From: Companilactobacillus insicii
GTDB taxonomy: Bacteria > Bacillota > Bacilli > Lactobacillales > Lactobacillaceae
Assembly: GCF_003946015.1 (NCBI RefSeq)
Contig: NZ_RHNU01000002.1
Location: 62,001 to 126,000 of the forward strand
Direction: 5' to 3'
DNA length: 64,000 bases
In this document: piece after piece, positions 34,766 through 43,650 of the stretch
How positions within the stretch are numbered: the stretch's first letter is position 1
Layout: every line of letters starts with the position of its first letter
Translations under genes and position numbers: made by a program
Notes under the pieces: generated by a model
The model's input: the letters and a program-made list of their open reading frames with translations, nothing else
Databases searched by the model: none
Told to the model about the DNA's origin: nothing

Positions 34766-34800
34766 AAAAATGACACGCCCTATTAGGTGTGTCATTTTTT
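34766..34800 (-). terminator. Terminator of the kinase-to-PdxA2 operon
   Basis: Stem AAATGACACRCC/GGYGTGTCATTT with a 5-nt loop and T run on both sides, right after the stop at 34807. Confidence 0.8.
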
Positions 34801-34806
34801 AAAATT

Positions 34807-35841
34807 CTACTTATTTTCAGCTAATTTAACAGCATAATCAATTGCATTCTTTAAACTAACTTCGTTAGCTGTACCTTTCAATACTTGATCAAATGCGGTT
34901 CCATGGTCAACTGAAGTTCTGATGATAGGAAGTCCCAATGTAATATTTACACCAGCAACACTCTTCCACTCTTTCTTCTCTTCATCATATTGAAAACCTT
35001 GCATCTTCAAAGGAATATGACCTTGATCATGATACATAGCTACAACAATATCATACCAACCGCCGACAGCTTTAGGGAAAACAGTATCTGGGGGAACTGG
35101 CCCAGATACATCAATACCTTCAGCCTTAGTTTCGTTGATAGCAGGAATAATTTCATCCGCTTCTTCATTACCAAATAAGCCATTTTCACTACTATGAGGG
35201 TTCAGTCCAGCTACACCAACTCTAGGGCGAGCAATACCTAAACGTTTGCATGCATCATCAGCAATTCGAATAACCTCAGCAACACGTGGTTTCTTAACGA
35301 GATCACATGCTTGACGAAGTGACACGTGTGTTGAAATATGAACAACACGCAAATTATCATGAGCTAACATCATTGTATAGTTCTTAGTATGTGTATAGTG
35401 AGCATATATCTCTGTGTGACCGGCAAAATGATGGCCAGCCAAATTCATAGCCTCTTTGTTTAATGCATTAGTTACGGTAGCATCTACTTTACCAGCCATA
35501 GCTAAATCAATGACTTTTTTAACATATTGGAATGCTGCATTACCAGCCATCTTGCTGACAACACCAAATTTAAGTTGATCAATATCGACCATATGCATCT
35601 CGTAAACATCAACTAATCCATATTCAAACTTAGCATCTTTAATATCTTCAACAACATTCAATTTGCTCTTTAATTCAGGCAAATATTCCATTACTTTTAG
35701 CAATACCGAACTATCACCCACAATAATTGGATTACATTGCTCATATAATTTTTTATCTTTAAACACTCGTAGTGAAATTTCTGGACCGATACTTGCTGGG
35801 TCACCCATCGTAATCGCTACAATTGGTTTATTATTTTTCAT
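34807..35841 (-). CDS. pdxA2: PdxA2-type 4-phosphoerythronate/threonate dehydrogenase
   Basis: 344 residues of the PdxA family. Metal-ligand His residues are in AGHHFAGHTEIYA, VAMYHDQGHIPLK and RTSVDHGTAFD. Start motif AITMGDPASIGPE. Next to a DUF1537 kinase, PdxA-like proteins are dehydrogenases that oxidise and decarboxylate a 4-phosphorylated C4 acid to DHAP (DtnK/PdxA2 pathway, established for D-threonate); that is the better call than vitamin B6 synthesis, as no other B6 gene is present. Last gene of a five-gene operon; its AGGAGG overlaps the stop of the aldolase gene. Confidence 0.85.
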   Translation of the reverse strand: MKNNKPIVAITMGDPASIGPEISLRVFKDKKLYEQCNPIIVGDSSVLLKVMEYLPELKSKLNVVEDIKDAKFEYGLVDVYEMHMVDIDQLKFGVVSKMAGNAAFQYVKKVIDLAMAGKVDATVTNALNKEAMNLAGHHFAGHTEIYAHYTHTKNYTMMLAHDNLRVVHISTHVSLRQACDLVKKPRVAEVIRIADDACKRLGIARPRVGVAGLNPHSSENGLFGNEEADEIIPAINETKAEGIDVSGPVPPDTVFPKAVGGWYDIVVAMYHDQGHIPLKMQGFQYDEEKKEWKSVAGVNITLGLPIIRTSVDHGTAFDQVLKGTANEVSLKNAIDYAVKLAENK

Positions 35842-35853
35842 AATTATGACCTC

Positions 35854-36768
35854 CTAATCAGTTACTTTTTCTGCAAAATATTCACTATAATTCTTTTCAA
35901 GTGCTTTCTTTAAAGTTTCAACTGCTGAATCATCCAAATGATTAAATGGTGCTCTCGTACTACCAACAGGATATCCAATTAAATTAGTACTCTTCTTGAT
36001 GATAGTATTAGGATTTCCAAGGGCAAAGCAATTGCGTAATGGACGAATAGAATCTTGAGCTTTACGAGCACTGTCCCAATCTCCAGCTTTCCAATACTTA
36101 TAAATAGATACCATTATTTGTGGCAATACATTAGCAACGGCTGTAATACCACCAGTACCACCGGCTTGTAATGTCCAAAGAATCAATGCATCATTACCAG
36201 AAATTACAGAAAAGTCTTTGTCTCTAGTTAATTCAATGTATTGAAGGATATTATCAAAGTTACCACTAGAATCCTTAACACCCACAATGTTCTTGAGATC
36301 GGCTAAACGAGCAACAGTCTTAGGAGCTAGTGCATTACCTGTTCTAGCTGGAATATTATACAAAAGAATTGGCAGATCTACAGCATCATTAATGGCCTTA
36401 TAGTGCAAGTACAATTCTTCTTGTGAAGCTTTGGCGAATGAAGGTGTAATAATTGATAGAGCATCCACTCCAATATCTTTAGCCTCTTTAGATAGTTCAA
36501 TTGTTTCTTCTGTTGATACACAACCAGTACCAGCATAAATTGGAACTTCACCATTTGCCTCATCAACAACAGCTTTCATAACATTTAACTTTTCTTCGTG
36601 ACTTAAAATGTATCCTTCACCATTTGTACCTAGAGTGAACACACCAGTTACTCCGGCATTAATTTGACGTCTTACTTGATTACGTAATTCTTTTTCGTTC
36701 ACCTTTTGGTTTTCATCCATTGGTGTAACCATTGCGGCAATAATTCCTTTAGCAATATCTTTTCTCAT
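35854..36768 (-). CDS. DapA/NanA-family aldolase (pyruvate-dependent)
   Basis: 304-residue TIM barrel of the dihydrodipicolinate synthase/N-acetylneuraminate lyase family. Schiff-base Lys in IVGVKDSSG (about 165), Tyr in LLYNIPART (about 137), and GTNGEG in place of the DapA GTTGE motif, which fits a catabolic aldolase more than lysine synthesis. It probably cleaves a 2-keto-3-deoxy acid to pyruvate and an aldehyde, feeding the alcohol dehydrogenase next door. Mid-operon. Confidence 0.85.
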   Translation of the reverse strand: MRKDIAKGIIAAMVTPMDENQKVNEKELRNQVRRQINAGVTGVFTLGTNGEGYILSHEEKLNVMKAVVDEANGEVPIYAGTGCVSTEETIELSKEAKDIGVDALSIITPSFAKASQEELYLHYKAINDAVDLPILLYNIPARTGNALAPKTVARLADLKNIVGVKDSSGNFDNILQYIELTRDKDFSVISGNDALILWTLQAGGTGGITAVANVLPQIMVSIYKYWKAGDWDSARKAQDSIRPLRNCFALGNPNTIIKKSTNLIGYPVGSTRAPFNHLDDSAVETLKKALEKNYSEYFAEKVTD

Positions 36769-36793
36769 AGTAACTACCCTTTCTTCATTTTAA

Positions 36794-37948
36794 TTACATA
36801 ACTGATTTATAAATATTTTCTACTTCTTCACGTGTTAACTTTCTACGATTATGATCTAGAAGACGTTTCTGTTGTAATGCAGAATCTACTAAGAAATCGA
36901 GATCATCAGCTTTTACTCCGAACTTCTTCAAATCAGTTGGTATTTCAACTTTCTTAACAATTTCAGCAATTTTAGCAATCATAAAATCAGCTTTTTCTGA
37001 TACTGATTTACTTCCTTCAGCTGGAAATACAAAATCACATAGACTTGCTAAACGGTCGGCAATATCAGGTTTATTAACTTCCATTACTTGCTTAAATAAT
37101 ATGGCATTTGAAACACCATGAGCAATATGGAACTTTCCACCTAATGGATATGACAACGCATGAACTGCAGTTGTACCTGATGCTGTGATTGCAACTCCAC
37201 CATAGAATGCACCTAGTAATAATGCTTTTCTGGCGTCCATGTTGTCGGCATCTTCATATGCTGGAACAATATTTTCAAAGATATTCTTTGCTCCAAGTGA
37301 AGCAATTCCGTCACTCAAAACAGTGGCATTTTTAGATGTATAACATTCGACACAATGGCTCAAAGCATCAACAGCTGATGAGGCCATAATTGATTTAGGT
37401 AACGTCTTAACATTATTTACATCAAGTAATACCAAATCAGGTAACATCTCATCACTAACAATTCCGAACTTAACGTCTTTTTCTGGAATAGTTACAATGG
37501 CGTTGATTGTTGCTTCAGATCCAGTACCGGTTGTTGTAGGGATCAAAACAGTTGAGCAACGTTTACTTACTTTAGTAGGATCATCAATTAAGTCTTTGAT
37601 ACTGTAATCAGTATGCAAAACTAATGAAATAAGTTTTGCGGCATCCATAACACTACCGCCACCAATTGCAACGATGGTATCAAAATCAAACTTACTTACC
37701 TTTTGTAATAATTCATCAACTTGGACATATGTTGGTTCTGGTTTAATTTCTGATTCAATCTCATAAGAAATATTATTCTTTTTAAAGTAATCCTCAATAG
37801 GTTGAACTAAACCACTCTTCATCAATCCATTATCTGTAAATAAAAGAACATTCTTATTTTCTTTTTTAGCAATAAAATCACCTAAGTGTCCTAATAGGTT
37901 TTCACCTAAATAAATGCGATTGGGCATCTTTAAAAATGCATTTTCCAT
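36794..37948 (-). CDS. Iron-containing alcohol dehydrogenase
   Basis: 384 residues, group III Fe-ADH. NAD site VAIGGGSVMDAAK (about 96-108), metal ligands Asp in SAVDALSHCVE and His in GGKFHIAHGVSNA, plus the C-terminal LDHNRRKLT. In this operon it likely reduces or oxidises the aldehyde released by the aldolase. 25 bp separate it from the aldolase gene and 16 bp from the BNR gene, so one transcript is expected. Confidence 0.88.
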   Translation of the reverse strand: MENAFLKMPNRIYLGENLLGHLGDFIAKKENKNVLLFTDNGLMKSGLVQPIEDYFKKNNISYEIESEIKPEPTYVQVDELLQKVSKFDFDTIVAIGGGSVMDAAKLISLVLHTDYSIKDLIDDPTKVSKRCSTVLIPTTTGTGSEATINAIVTIPEKDVKFGIVSDEMLPDLVLLDVNNVKTLPKSIMASSAVDALSHCVECYTSKNATVLSDGIASLGAKNIFENIVPAYEDADNMDARKALLLGAFYGGVAITASGTTAVHALSYPLGGKFHIAHGVSNAILFKQVMEVNKPDIADRLASLCDFVFPAEGSKSVSEKADFMIAKIAEIVKKVEIPTDLKKFGVKADDLDFLVDSALQQKRLLDHNRRKLTREEVENIYKSVM

Positions 37949-37964
37949 ACTTATTTACTCCATT

Positions 37965-39116
37965 CTATTCATTAACAGTCTTTTTTGACTTAATCCAACT
38001 TTCAGTTAATTCAACAAAAGCAATCTTTTGTCTAAAGTACGTGAAGGTTACGTCAATATTTCCATTCTTAGCAGCTTTGATTGAAGGATATGAAAATTCT
38101 CTATTCTTCTTATTCTTGGAATCATTAGTTAAGGCATACCCGTCACCTTCAGCAAGGTTCTTCTTATATGGCCATGTCTTACCTTCATCTTCAGAAATTG
38201 CTACAGTAATTGGTGCTCTTGGAGCTCCCCAGAATGCACGTGGAACATCACTATCTTCATCTGCATCCTTGTCCTCAAGTCCATCACTGTATAACGAAGT
38301 TCTTCTTGAAGTGGCATCTTTAGCACTTGAATCATTGAATACCATTACTAAGTCACCATTACCTAGAACAGTTGCCTGAATTGAAGCATTATTATTTGGT
38401 AATTCTGTCTTTTCAGGTTCTGTCCATGTTTTCCCATCTTCTGAATAACTGCGATAAATATTGTCTGCCCAACGGCTACGGAATAGTCCGATATAACGGC
38501 CACTCTTTAATTTCTCAATATCCATATGAACACAGCCTAAACTATTGGGAACCTCGTATTCCTTAAATGTCTTAAATTGATCATTAGATACTCTAACAGC
38601 ACTATAATCGTAACTTCCATACCAAGGTTTGCCATCATTTTTAACTACACAATGGAAAATAGGCAACAGCCATTCACCACTATCAGTAACAACAATAGGT
38701 TGACGGATAAATACCCCCTGCTCACCGTTAAATAATACCTTTTGATCATCCCATGTCTTACCTTCATCATGAGAAATACGACATTCAACAATAGCAGTAT
38801 CTTGATTACCACCATCTTGGGAAGTATACATCAACCAAATATCACCGTTAGGAGCATGGAACAACATAGGATTTTGGTCTGAACGTCCTTCATTTGAAGA
38901 CATTCTGATAGGTTCTGACCATGTTTCTTCACCATTGTTCATACGAGAAAGAAAGATACTAATATCTGACATTCCTTCTTGTGTACCTGAGAACCAAACA
39001 CATAATGTATCTCCATTATCTAAAATTAATAGATTAGAAGCATGACTTTGAATTCCGGATTTTGGTAACGTAAAGGTTCTTTCAAACTTAGTTGTAAGAC
39101 TGTCTTGTAATTCCAT
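37965..39116 (-). CDS. Sialidase-like BNR-repeat protein, cytoplasmic
   Basis: 383 residues, six-bladed propeller of the sialidase/BNR_2 type. Three Asp-box motifs are visible: SHDEGKTWDD, SEDGKTWTEP and SEDEGKTWPY. No signal peptide or anchor, so it acts inside the cell on an imported compound. True sialidases need an Arg triad and Glu/Tyr pair, which I cannot confirm; in catabolic operons such proteins are often hydrolases or lyases of sugar-acid conjugates. AGGAGG precedes the ATG. Second gene of the operon. Confidence 0.8.
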   Translation of the reverse strand: MELQDSLTTKFERTFTLPKSGIQSHASNLLILDNGDTLCVWFSGTQEGMSDISIFLSRMNNGEETWSEPIRMSSNEGRSDQNPMLFHAPNGDIWLMYTSQDGGNQDTAIVECRISHDEGKTWDDQKVLFNGEQGVFIRQPIVVTDSGEWLLPIFHCVVKNDGKPWYGSYDYSAVRVSNDQFKTFKEYEVPNSLGCVHMDIEKLKSGRYIGLFRSRWADNIYRSYSEDGKTWTEPEKTELPNNNASIQATVLGNGDLVMVFNDSSAKDATSRRTSLYSDGLEDKDADEDSDVPRAFWGAPRAPITVAISEDEGKTWPYKKNLAEGDGYALTNDSKNKKNREFSYPSIKAAKNGNIDVTFTYFRQKIAFVELTESWIKSKKTVNE

Positions 39117-39151
39117 TGTAAAGCCTCCTATTGTTTGTAAATCTATTTACT

Positions 39152-40387
39152 TTAAAAACTTTTGCTACGCAACTTCTTAAATGCATAAGTTATTAGTTCG
39201 TCATTTCCAAAAGCACCGGCCTTAGTAACGATATTTAACCCATTGAGGTCACCAGACCTTATCTTCAACATAGGTATCCCCGGTTCAATTTCATCAATAA
39301 CTTGAACTCCACCAGCTTTACCAACATCAAGTAATCCTTTGGCAGTATCGCCACCAGTAACAAAAACACCAGATATCTTTTCATATAGAACTAATCGGCG
39401 ACATATCCCGGCTAATATGGTCTGAGTAACTTTTCCAATACTTTCTTTGCTCAAATCATATTTCTCTAATTTCTTAATTGTCCTATTAAGTTCCGAACGA
39501 TCATACGAAGCTGATGACATCACAACGACATCTTTACCTTTTTGCAACAATTCACGTGCTTCATTTAAATACGACGCATAGGAATCCTTCTCATAAACGT
39601 CATATATTGGAATACTGATTAAATTAACACCATTTTCTTCTGCAAAATGTAATTGTCTTCTTGTAACATCACTAACACTTCCAATTAAGCCAACAGCCGG
39701 TAAGGTCTTTTCATATTGCATTAAAATACTACTCATTAATCCTGCTGAACCAACCCATAATACTTTCTTATTTGCCCTCTTAACTTCTTTAATTATTTTT
39801 TGCAAATCCATAGAATTTTCAGAATCGAAAGACAAATACTTATAATTACCATCTATTTTGAAATTATCTTTTCTAATATCCTTAATAGAATAATGTCTAT
39901 TTTTTTTACCTAGAAAGGCTCTCTTCAAAATATCGGATATATTATCATTATCAATTGGTTTAAGCGGATCTTTGCCAATCTCAGTATCCAATGCTCGAAT
40001 TTTATTAACATATAAAATTTCGTTTTTTATTGTTCGACCTAAGCTTGGAAGAGCTGGAGCAAATACAACTAAATCCGGATCATAGAACTCTGCTAATGTT
40101 TTAATTTCTGCACTGATATTTCCACGTAGAGTTGAATCAACCTTCTTTAAAACAATATCAAATGAATCCAAATTTACTTTAGACATCATTGATTTCATCT
40201 TATTGGTGGCTTCTTCAGTAGATGAATTCCTAGTCTCTGTATCTAGTACACATGATGATTTATTATCATCAGAATCTATGGAAGTAACATCAAAATTTAC
40301 ATTAACGTCAATTCCATGATTAACAAGTTGAACACCTGTGTCATTGGCTCCTGTAAAATCATCAGCCACAATTAAGTAATTAGCCAT
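39152..40387 (-). CDS. DUF1537 four-carbon acid-sugar kinase
   Basis: 411 residues. N-terminal sugar-acid binding domain begins LIVADDFTGANDTGVQL; KKVDSTLRGN in the middle; C-terminal nucleotide-binding domain with VTGGDTAKGLLDVG and the final KAGAFGND. This family (DtnK/OtnK) phosphorylates threonate, erythronate or related acids, and PdxA2-type partners act on the product. First gene of the operon, with AGGAGG 8-10 nt before the ATG. The particular acid is not predictable by eye. Confidence 0.88.
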   Translation of the reverse strand: MANYLIVADDFTGANDTGVQLVNHGIDVNVNFDVTSIDSDDNKSSCVLDTETRNSSTEEATNKMKSMMSKVNLDSFDIVLKKVDSTLRGNISAEIKTLAEFYDPDLVVFAPALPSLGRTIKNEILYVNKIRALDTEIGKDPLKPIDNDNISDILKRAFLGKKNRHYSIKDIRKDNFKIDGNYKYLSFDSENSMDLQKIIKEVKRANKKVLWVGSAGLMSSILMQYEKTLPAVGLIGSVSDVTRRQLHFAEENGVNLISIPIYDVYEKDSYASYLNEARELLQKGKDVVVMSSASYDRSELNRTIKKLEKYDLSKESIGKVTQTILAGICRRLVLYEKISGVFVTGGDTAKGLLDVGKAGGVQVIDEIEPGIPMLKIRSGDLNGLNIVTKAGAFGNDELITYAFKKLRSKSF

Positions 40388-40456
40388 GTCGTTATCACCT
40401 CCTACGTTTAAGAAATGAATTATCTAGTAGAAGTTTTTAAGCTTGCCTCTAATTCA

Positions 40457-40470
40457 ATAAAACGTTTTCA
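40457..40470. promoter_or_regulatory. cre-like site in the divergent promoter
   Basis: Minus strand TGAAAACGTTTTAT, 12 of 14 to the CcpA consensus TGWAANCGNTNWCA, between the kinase operon and the regulator gene. Confidence 0.5.
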
Positions 40471-40523
40471 TTAATTACAAGTTCTATATTATTCTCAAAG
40501 TTAATCTAAGAATATTGAATTAT

Positions 40524-40541
40524 CGTTCAAAAATTAAACGT
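40524..40541. promoter_or_regulatory. Regulon operator between kinase operon and regulator
   Basis: CGTTCAAAAATTAAACGT: half-sites GTTCAA and TTAAAC with a 3-bp gap, same register as the four other copies in the island. Confidence 0.65.
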
Positions 40542-40620
40542 TTTTAAAAAGATAATAAAAAAAAATACAACTATAATTATAGCTGTATCAAAATAAAACA
40601 ATTTCATAGAGGTGATCATT

Positions 40621-42393
40621 TTGGATATGAACGTACTCTGTATTTCGCCATATCAATCCATGCATATTTCTGTTCAACAAATATACAATACTTATGCCGA
40701 CAACTATCCTAATATACACGTATACTTCGAAAAATTGGATAGACATGAAGGTATCCCCGCACTAACTGACATGCTGAATGAAAGACACTATGACATGGTA
40801 ATTTCTCGTGGTGGTACCTCTGCTTTAATCAAAAAAATAACTAATATTAGAGTAATAGACGTTGGAATATCACAGTACGATATTCTAAGTATCATCCAAG
40901 CGTCATCTCGAATAGACAAAATTGCACTAGTTGGGTTCCCTGAAATTACCGAACCATTTAAAAGAGTAGCGGATAGGTTTGAGAAAAAAGTACCTATATA
41001 TAGTATTAAAAACGATACAGATTTAAACGAAACTTTGAAAAATGTTAAAGCTTCTGGTTTTAATACTGTAATTGGTGACACTAGTGTGGAAACAATGGCG
41101 GAGCAATATAATCTCAATACCATTTTCATAACTTCCGGTGAAGAAACCATTAAAGATGCCCTATTAAATGGTTTTTCTATTCTCGAGGAAATATCAATAA
41201 ATCAAGATCAAAAACAATTATTTGTTCACTTACTAAATGAATTCAATCAATTTTTCGCGGTATTCAATGCTGATGGAACATTGTATTTGAAGTCTAATGG
41301 ACTTATTGTCGATGATAGTTTGTGGGAAAGATTTGAAAGTACTATAAACAAAAATATGAATAACTTCAATTACAACAATAGTTATTTCAAAATTGATTCT
41401 AAACAATATAACGACAAAAAAATATACGATCTGCGCAGAGAAAAGATTTGGAATGATTCTAAGAATGACGATTTTTCTCAACTTTTGATGGATAATGACA
41501 AATCGATACAAATAAGCAATCTTTATCACACGATTTATGATGATCGATTCTTTAATAAACTAGAAACCTATGCTCAAGATGATACAAACATTGTCATATT
41601 AGGCGAAAAAGGGATGTCTAAAAAGTACTTATCTATATTGATAAGTAAATATAGTAATTACAAATCTAAAGTTCCAATTTTACTAAATCTAGAATCTGAA
41701 AAGTTTTTTAATGCTGCCATGAATGATGATAAGTCCATCCTTTATGAATCCGGTCAAGTTTGTGTCCTAGATAAATTCAATAACTTACCTTACAAAATTC
41801 AACGTAATTTTTTAAACTTTATAGACGAAACAGGCTTTGCGTCTAGAAATAAGATCATCTTTATTTTTGAACAGAAACTATCAGATGGAATTGACAAAAA
41901 TCTTGAAGGACTGATTGCTAATTCACACTTAGTGACGCTTAAACCATTGAGGGATGTTTTAGGAAATTCTGTTTCCAAATTGATTACTATAATTATCAAC
42001 GACTATGCCAAGCACAACGCCAAAATGGTTACAGGAATCTCTGATTTAGCATTGGATTACTTATTAAATCAAAAATGGAATAACAATCTTGTTGAATTCA
42101 CTAAAGTAATAAACTCATCTCTAGCATCAACTGAAAGTGCACAAATTGGTGTTAAAGACATTCAAGCAGCTGAAAAAGAATACAAAGATCTTAATTACCT
42201 GTATAGTCACGATCATAAATCATATTCCACAGTAACCAATTATTCGTCTAATGAAGCTAAAACACTTCATGAAATAACACGTGAGGCAGTTACTAATGTG
42301 CTATTCAAAAATAGTGGGAACAAAACCAAAACTGCCAAAGAATTGGAAATTAGTCGTGCTACCTTATGGCGTTATTTAAAAGAAGATAATTGA
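40621..42393 (+). CDS. PrpR-like regulator with degenerate AAA+ domain
   Basis: 590 residues. N-terminal PrpR-type sensing domain (about 1-190; MNVLCISPYQSM start, SRGGTSALI); central AAA+-like region (about 310-470) that lacks a proper Walker A (GEKGMSKKY instead of GxxGxGK) and the sigma-54-contact GAFTGA loop; C-terminal Fis-type helix-turn-helix (GNKTKTAKELEISRATLWRYL). It is divergent from the kinase operon and likely binds the GTTTMA-N3-TDAAAC dyads. I chose TTG at 40621, 8 nt after GAGG; ATG at 40627 is the alternative. Since the AAA+ core is broken it probably works without sigma-54. Confidence 0.8.
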   Translation: MDMNVLCISPYQSMHISVQQIYNTYADNYPNIHVYFEKLDRHEGIPALTDMLNERHYDMVISRGGTSALIKKITNIRVIDVGISQYDILSIIQASSRIDKIALVGFPEITEPFKRVADRFEKKVPIYSIKNDTDLNETLKNVKASGFNTVIGDTSVETMAEQYNLNTIFITSGEETIKDALLNGFSILEEISINQDQKQLFVHLLNEFNQFFAVFNADGTLYLKSNGLIVDDSLWERFESTINKNMNNFNYNNSYFKIDSKQYNDKKIYDLRREKIWNDSKNDDFSQLLMDNDKSIQISNLYHTIYDDRFFNKLETYAQDDTNIVILGEKGMSKKYLSILISKYSNYKSKVPILLNLESEKFFNAAMNDDKSILYESGQVCVLDKFNNLPYKIQRNFLNFIDETGFASRNKIIFIFEQKLSDGIDKNLEGLIANSHLVTLKPLRDVLGNSVSKLITIIINDYAKHNAKMVTGISDLALDYLLNQKWNNNLVEFTKVINSSLASTESAQIGVKDIQAAEKEYKDLNYLYSHDHKSYSTVTNYSSNEAKTLHEITREAVTNVLFKNSGNKTKTAKELEISRATLWRYLKEDN

Positions 42394-42445
42394 TTGTTTC
42401 ATAAATGAACGAATAAATATTTACCTCTTAGGTAATTTTATACAC

Positions 42446-42463
42446 TGTTTAATTTTTAAACCA
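42446..42463. promoter_or_regulatory. Regulon operator upstream of the YhcH-type gene
   Basis: TGTTTAATTTTTAAACCA: perfect dyad GTTTAA-TTT-TTAAAC, 69 bp before the ATG at 42532. Confidence 0.62.
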
Positions 42464-42531
42464 GCATTTTGTGTATACGATTTCACAAAAATAATAATCT
42501 AAACATAGAAAAACCTTTAGGAGGCAATTAC

Positions 42532-43002
42532 ATGTTTATTTCTAACAAGTCAGACAGTACCGCAAAGTTCTTGAATAATATTCCAGCATTAAAACCAGTT
42601 TTTGATTTTCTCAGCAATACAGATTTAGAAAATATTGAACTGGGAAAACATGATATATCGGATGATATTTTTGCTAACGTACAAGAATATGACACCAAAG
42701 AAGAAAAAATTGGTCGCTGGGAAAGCCACAAGAAATACATCGACTTCCAATATATTATTTCTGGACAAGAAATAATCAAGACAACCAATAGCTCAAAACT
42801 GACATTAAAAGATAATGAATTGGACAAAAAAGATGCTCTCTATTATGAGAAATATCAAGGTACTACTTCGTTAATCGAATTACATCAAGACGACTTCGGT
42901 GTATTCTTACCTGAAGATGCTCACGAGGCTTGCTTGAACTTAGATACTGTTTCTCATGTTAAGAAAGCTGTTATTAAAATTCCTTATTCATTGTTGTTTT
43001 AG
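42532..43002 (+). CDS. YhcH/YjgK/YiaL family (DUF386) protein
   Basis: 156-residue cupin-like protein; typical blocks KKYIDFQYIISGQE and GVFLPEDAHEACL carry the conserved His/Glu metal ligands. Members act as sugar anomerases or related helpers in sialic-acid and acid-sugar clusters. Start set by AGGAGG 7 nt before ATG 42532. It lies downstream of the regulator and has a copy of the island's operator, so it belongs to the regulon. A strong terminator follows. Confidence 0.85.
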   Translation: MFISNKSDSTAKFLNNIPALKPVFDFLSNTDLENIELGKHDISDDIFANVQEYDTKEEKIGRWESHKKYIDFQYIISGQEIIKTTNSSKLTLKDNELDKKDALYYEKYQGTTSLIELHQDDFGVFLPEDAHEACLNLDTVSHVKKAVIKIPYSLLF

Positions 43003-43010
43003 TTAAAATT

Positions 43011-43056
43011 AATACGCCAATAATCTGCTTAGTTGCAGATTATTGGCGTATTTTTT
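43011..43056 (+). terminator. Terminator of the acid-sugar island, right end
   Basis: Perfect 18-bp stem starting AATACGCCAATAATCTGC, loop TTAGTT, then T run. It also marks the border to the defence island. Confidence 0.88.
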
Positions 43057-43215
43057 ACTTCTTTAAAAAGATTTATAATATGAATACAGAAAAGAAACTG
43101 TTTTCTAAAGAAAATCTCACTAACCTGTTTCAAGGTTAACATATATATAATTTTAAAAAAAAGCACACACAGTTATAAACTATGAAATTAAAGACAACAC
43201 TTTATAGGAGCAACT

Positions 43216-43650
43216 ATGAAACATCCCAAATATTATGACAGTGATGAACAAACTAGAAAAAGAATGTCTAACGTACATTTAAAACGTGGTAAGGCTGAAA
43301 ATATTATTGCCGCTTCTCTCTGGAATAGAGGTATACGTTATAGAAGAAACTATAAGGGCCTGCCCGGATCTCCGGACATTGCTATAACAAAATATAAAAT
43401 TGCTGTATTTATAGACGGAGAATTTTGGCACGGATACGACTGGGAAAGAAAAAAAAAGAAATTAAAAAGAAATAGAACATATTGGATAAAAAAAATTGAA
43501 GAAAATATGCATAGAGATAAACGAGATGATAATGAACTGAAAGAAAACGGTTGGACTGTACTACATTTTTGGGAAAAAACCGCACTTAAAAATACTGATT
43601 ACTGCGTGGAACTAATAATGCTTTATATACGAGATAAAAAATCAGTCTAA
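43216..43650 (+). CDS. vsr: Very short patch repair endonuclease
   Basis: 144 residues, Vsr family: N-terminal RKRMSNVHLKRGKAE, catalytic Asp region GLPGSPDIAI, and DGEFWHGYDW with the metal-site His. It nicks T:G mismatches left by deamination of 5-methylcytosine, here presumably at the site modified by the neighbouring C5 methyltransferase. AGGAG precedes the ATG. Its last 9 bp overlap the end of the convergent restriction gene. Confidence 0.9.
   Translation: MKHPKYYDSDEQTRKRMSNVHLKRGKAENIIAASLWNRGIRYRRNYKGLPGSPDIAITKYKIAVFIDGEFWHGYDWERKKKKLKRNRTYWIKKIEENMHRDKRDDNELKENGWTVLHFWEKTALKNTDYCVELIMLYIRDKKSV

Noticed and set aside
34807-35841. Vitamin B6 gene pdxA
   Set aside because: Operon context with a DUF1537 kinase and no B6 genes fits the PdxA2 catabolic role.
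35854-36768. Sialic-acid lyase nanA with a full nan cluster
   Set aside because: No nanE, nanK or amidohydrolase genes; the kinase is DUF1537. Family is called only as DapA/NanA type.
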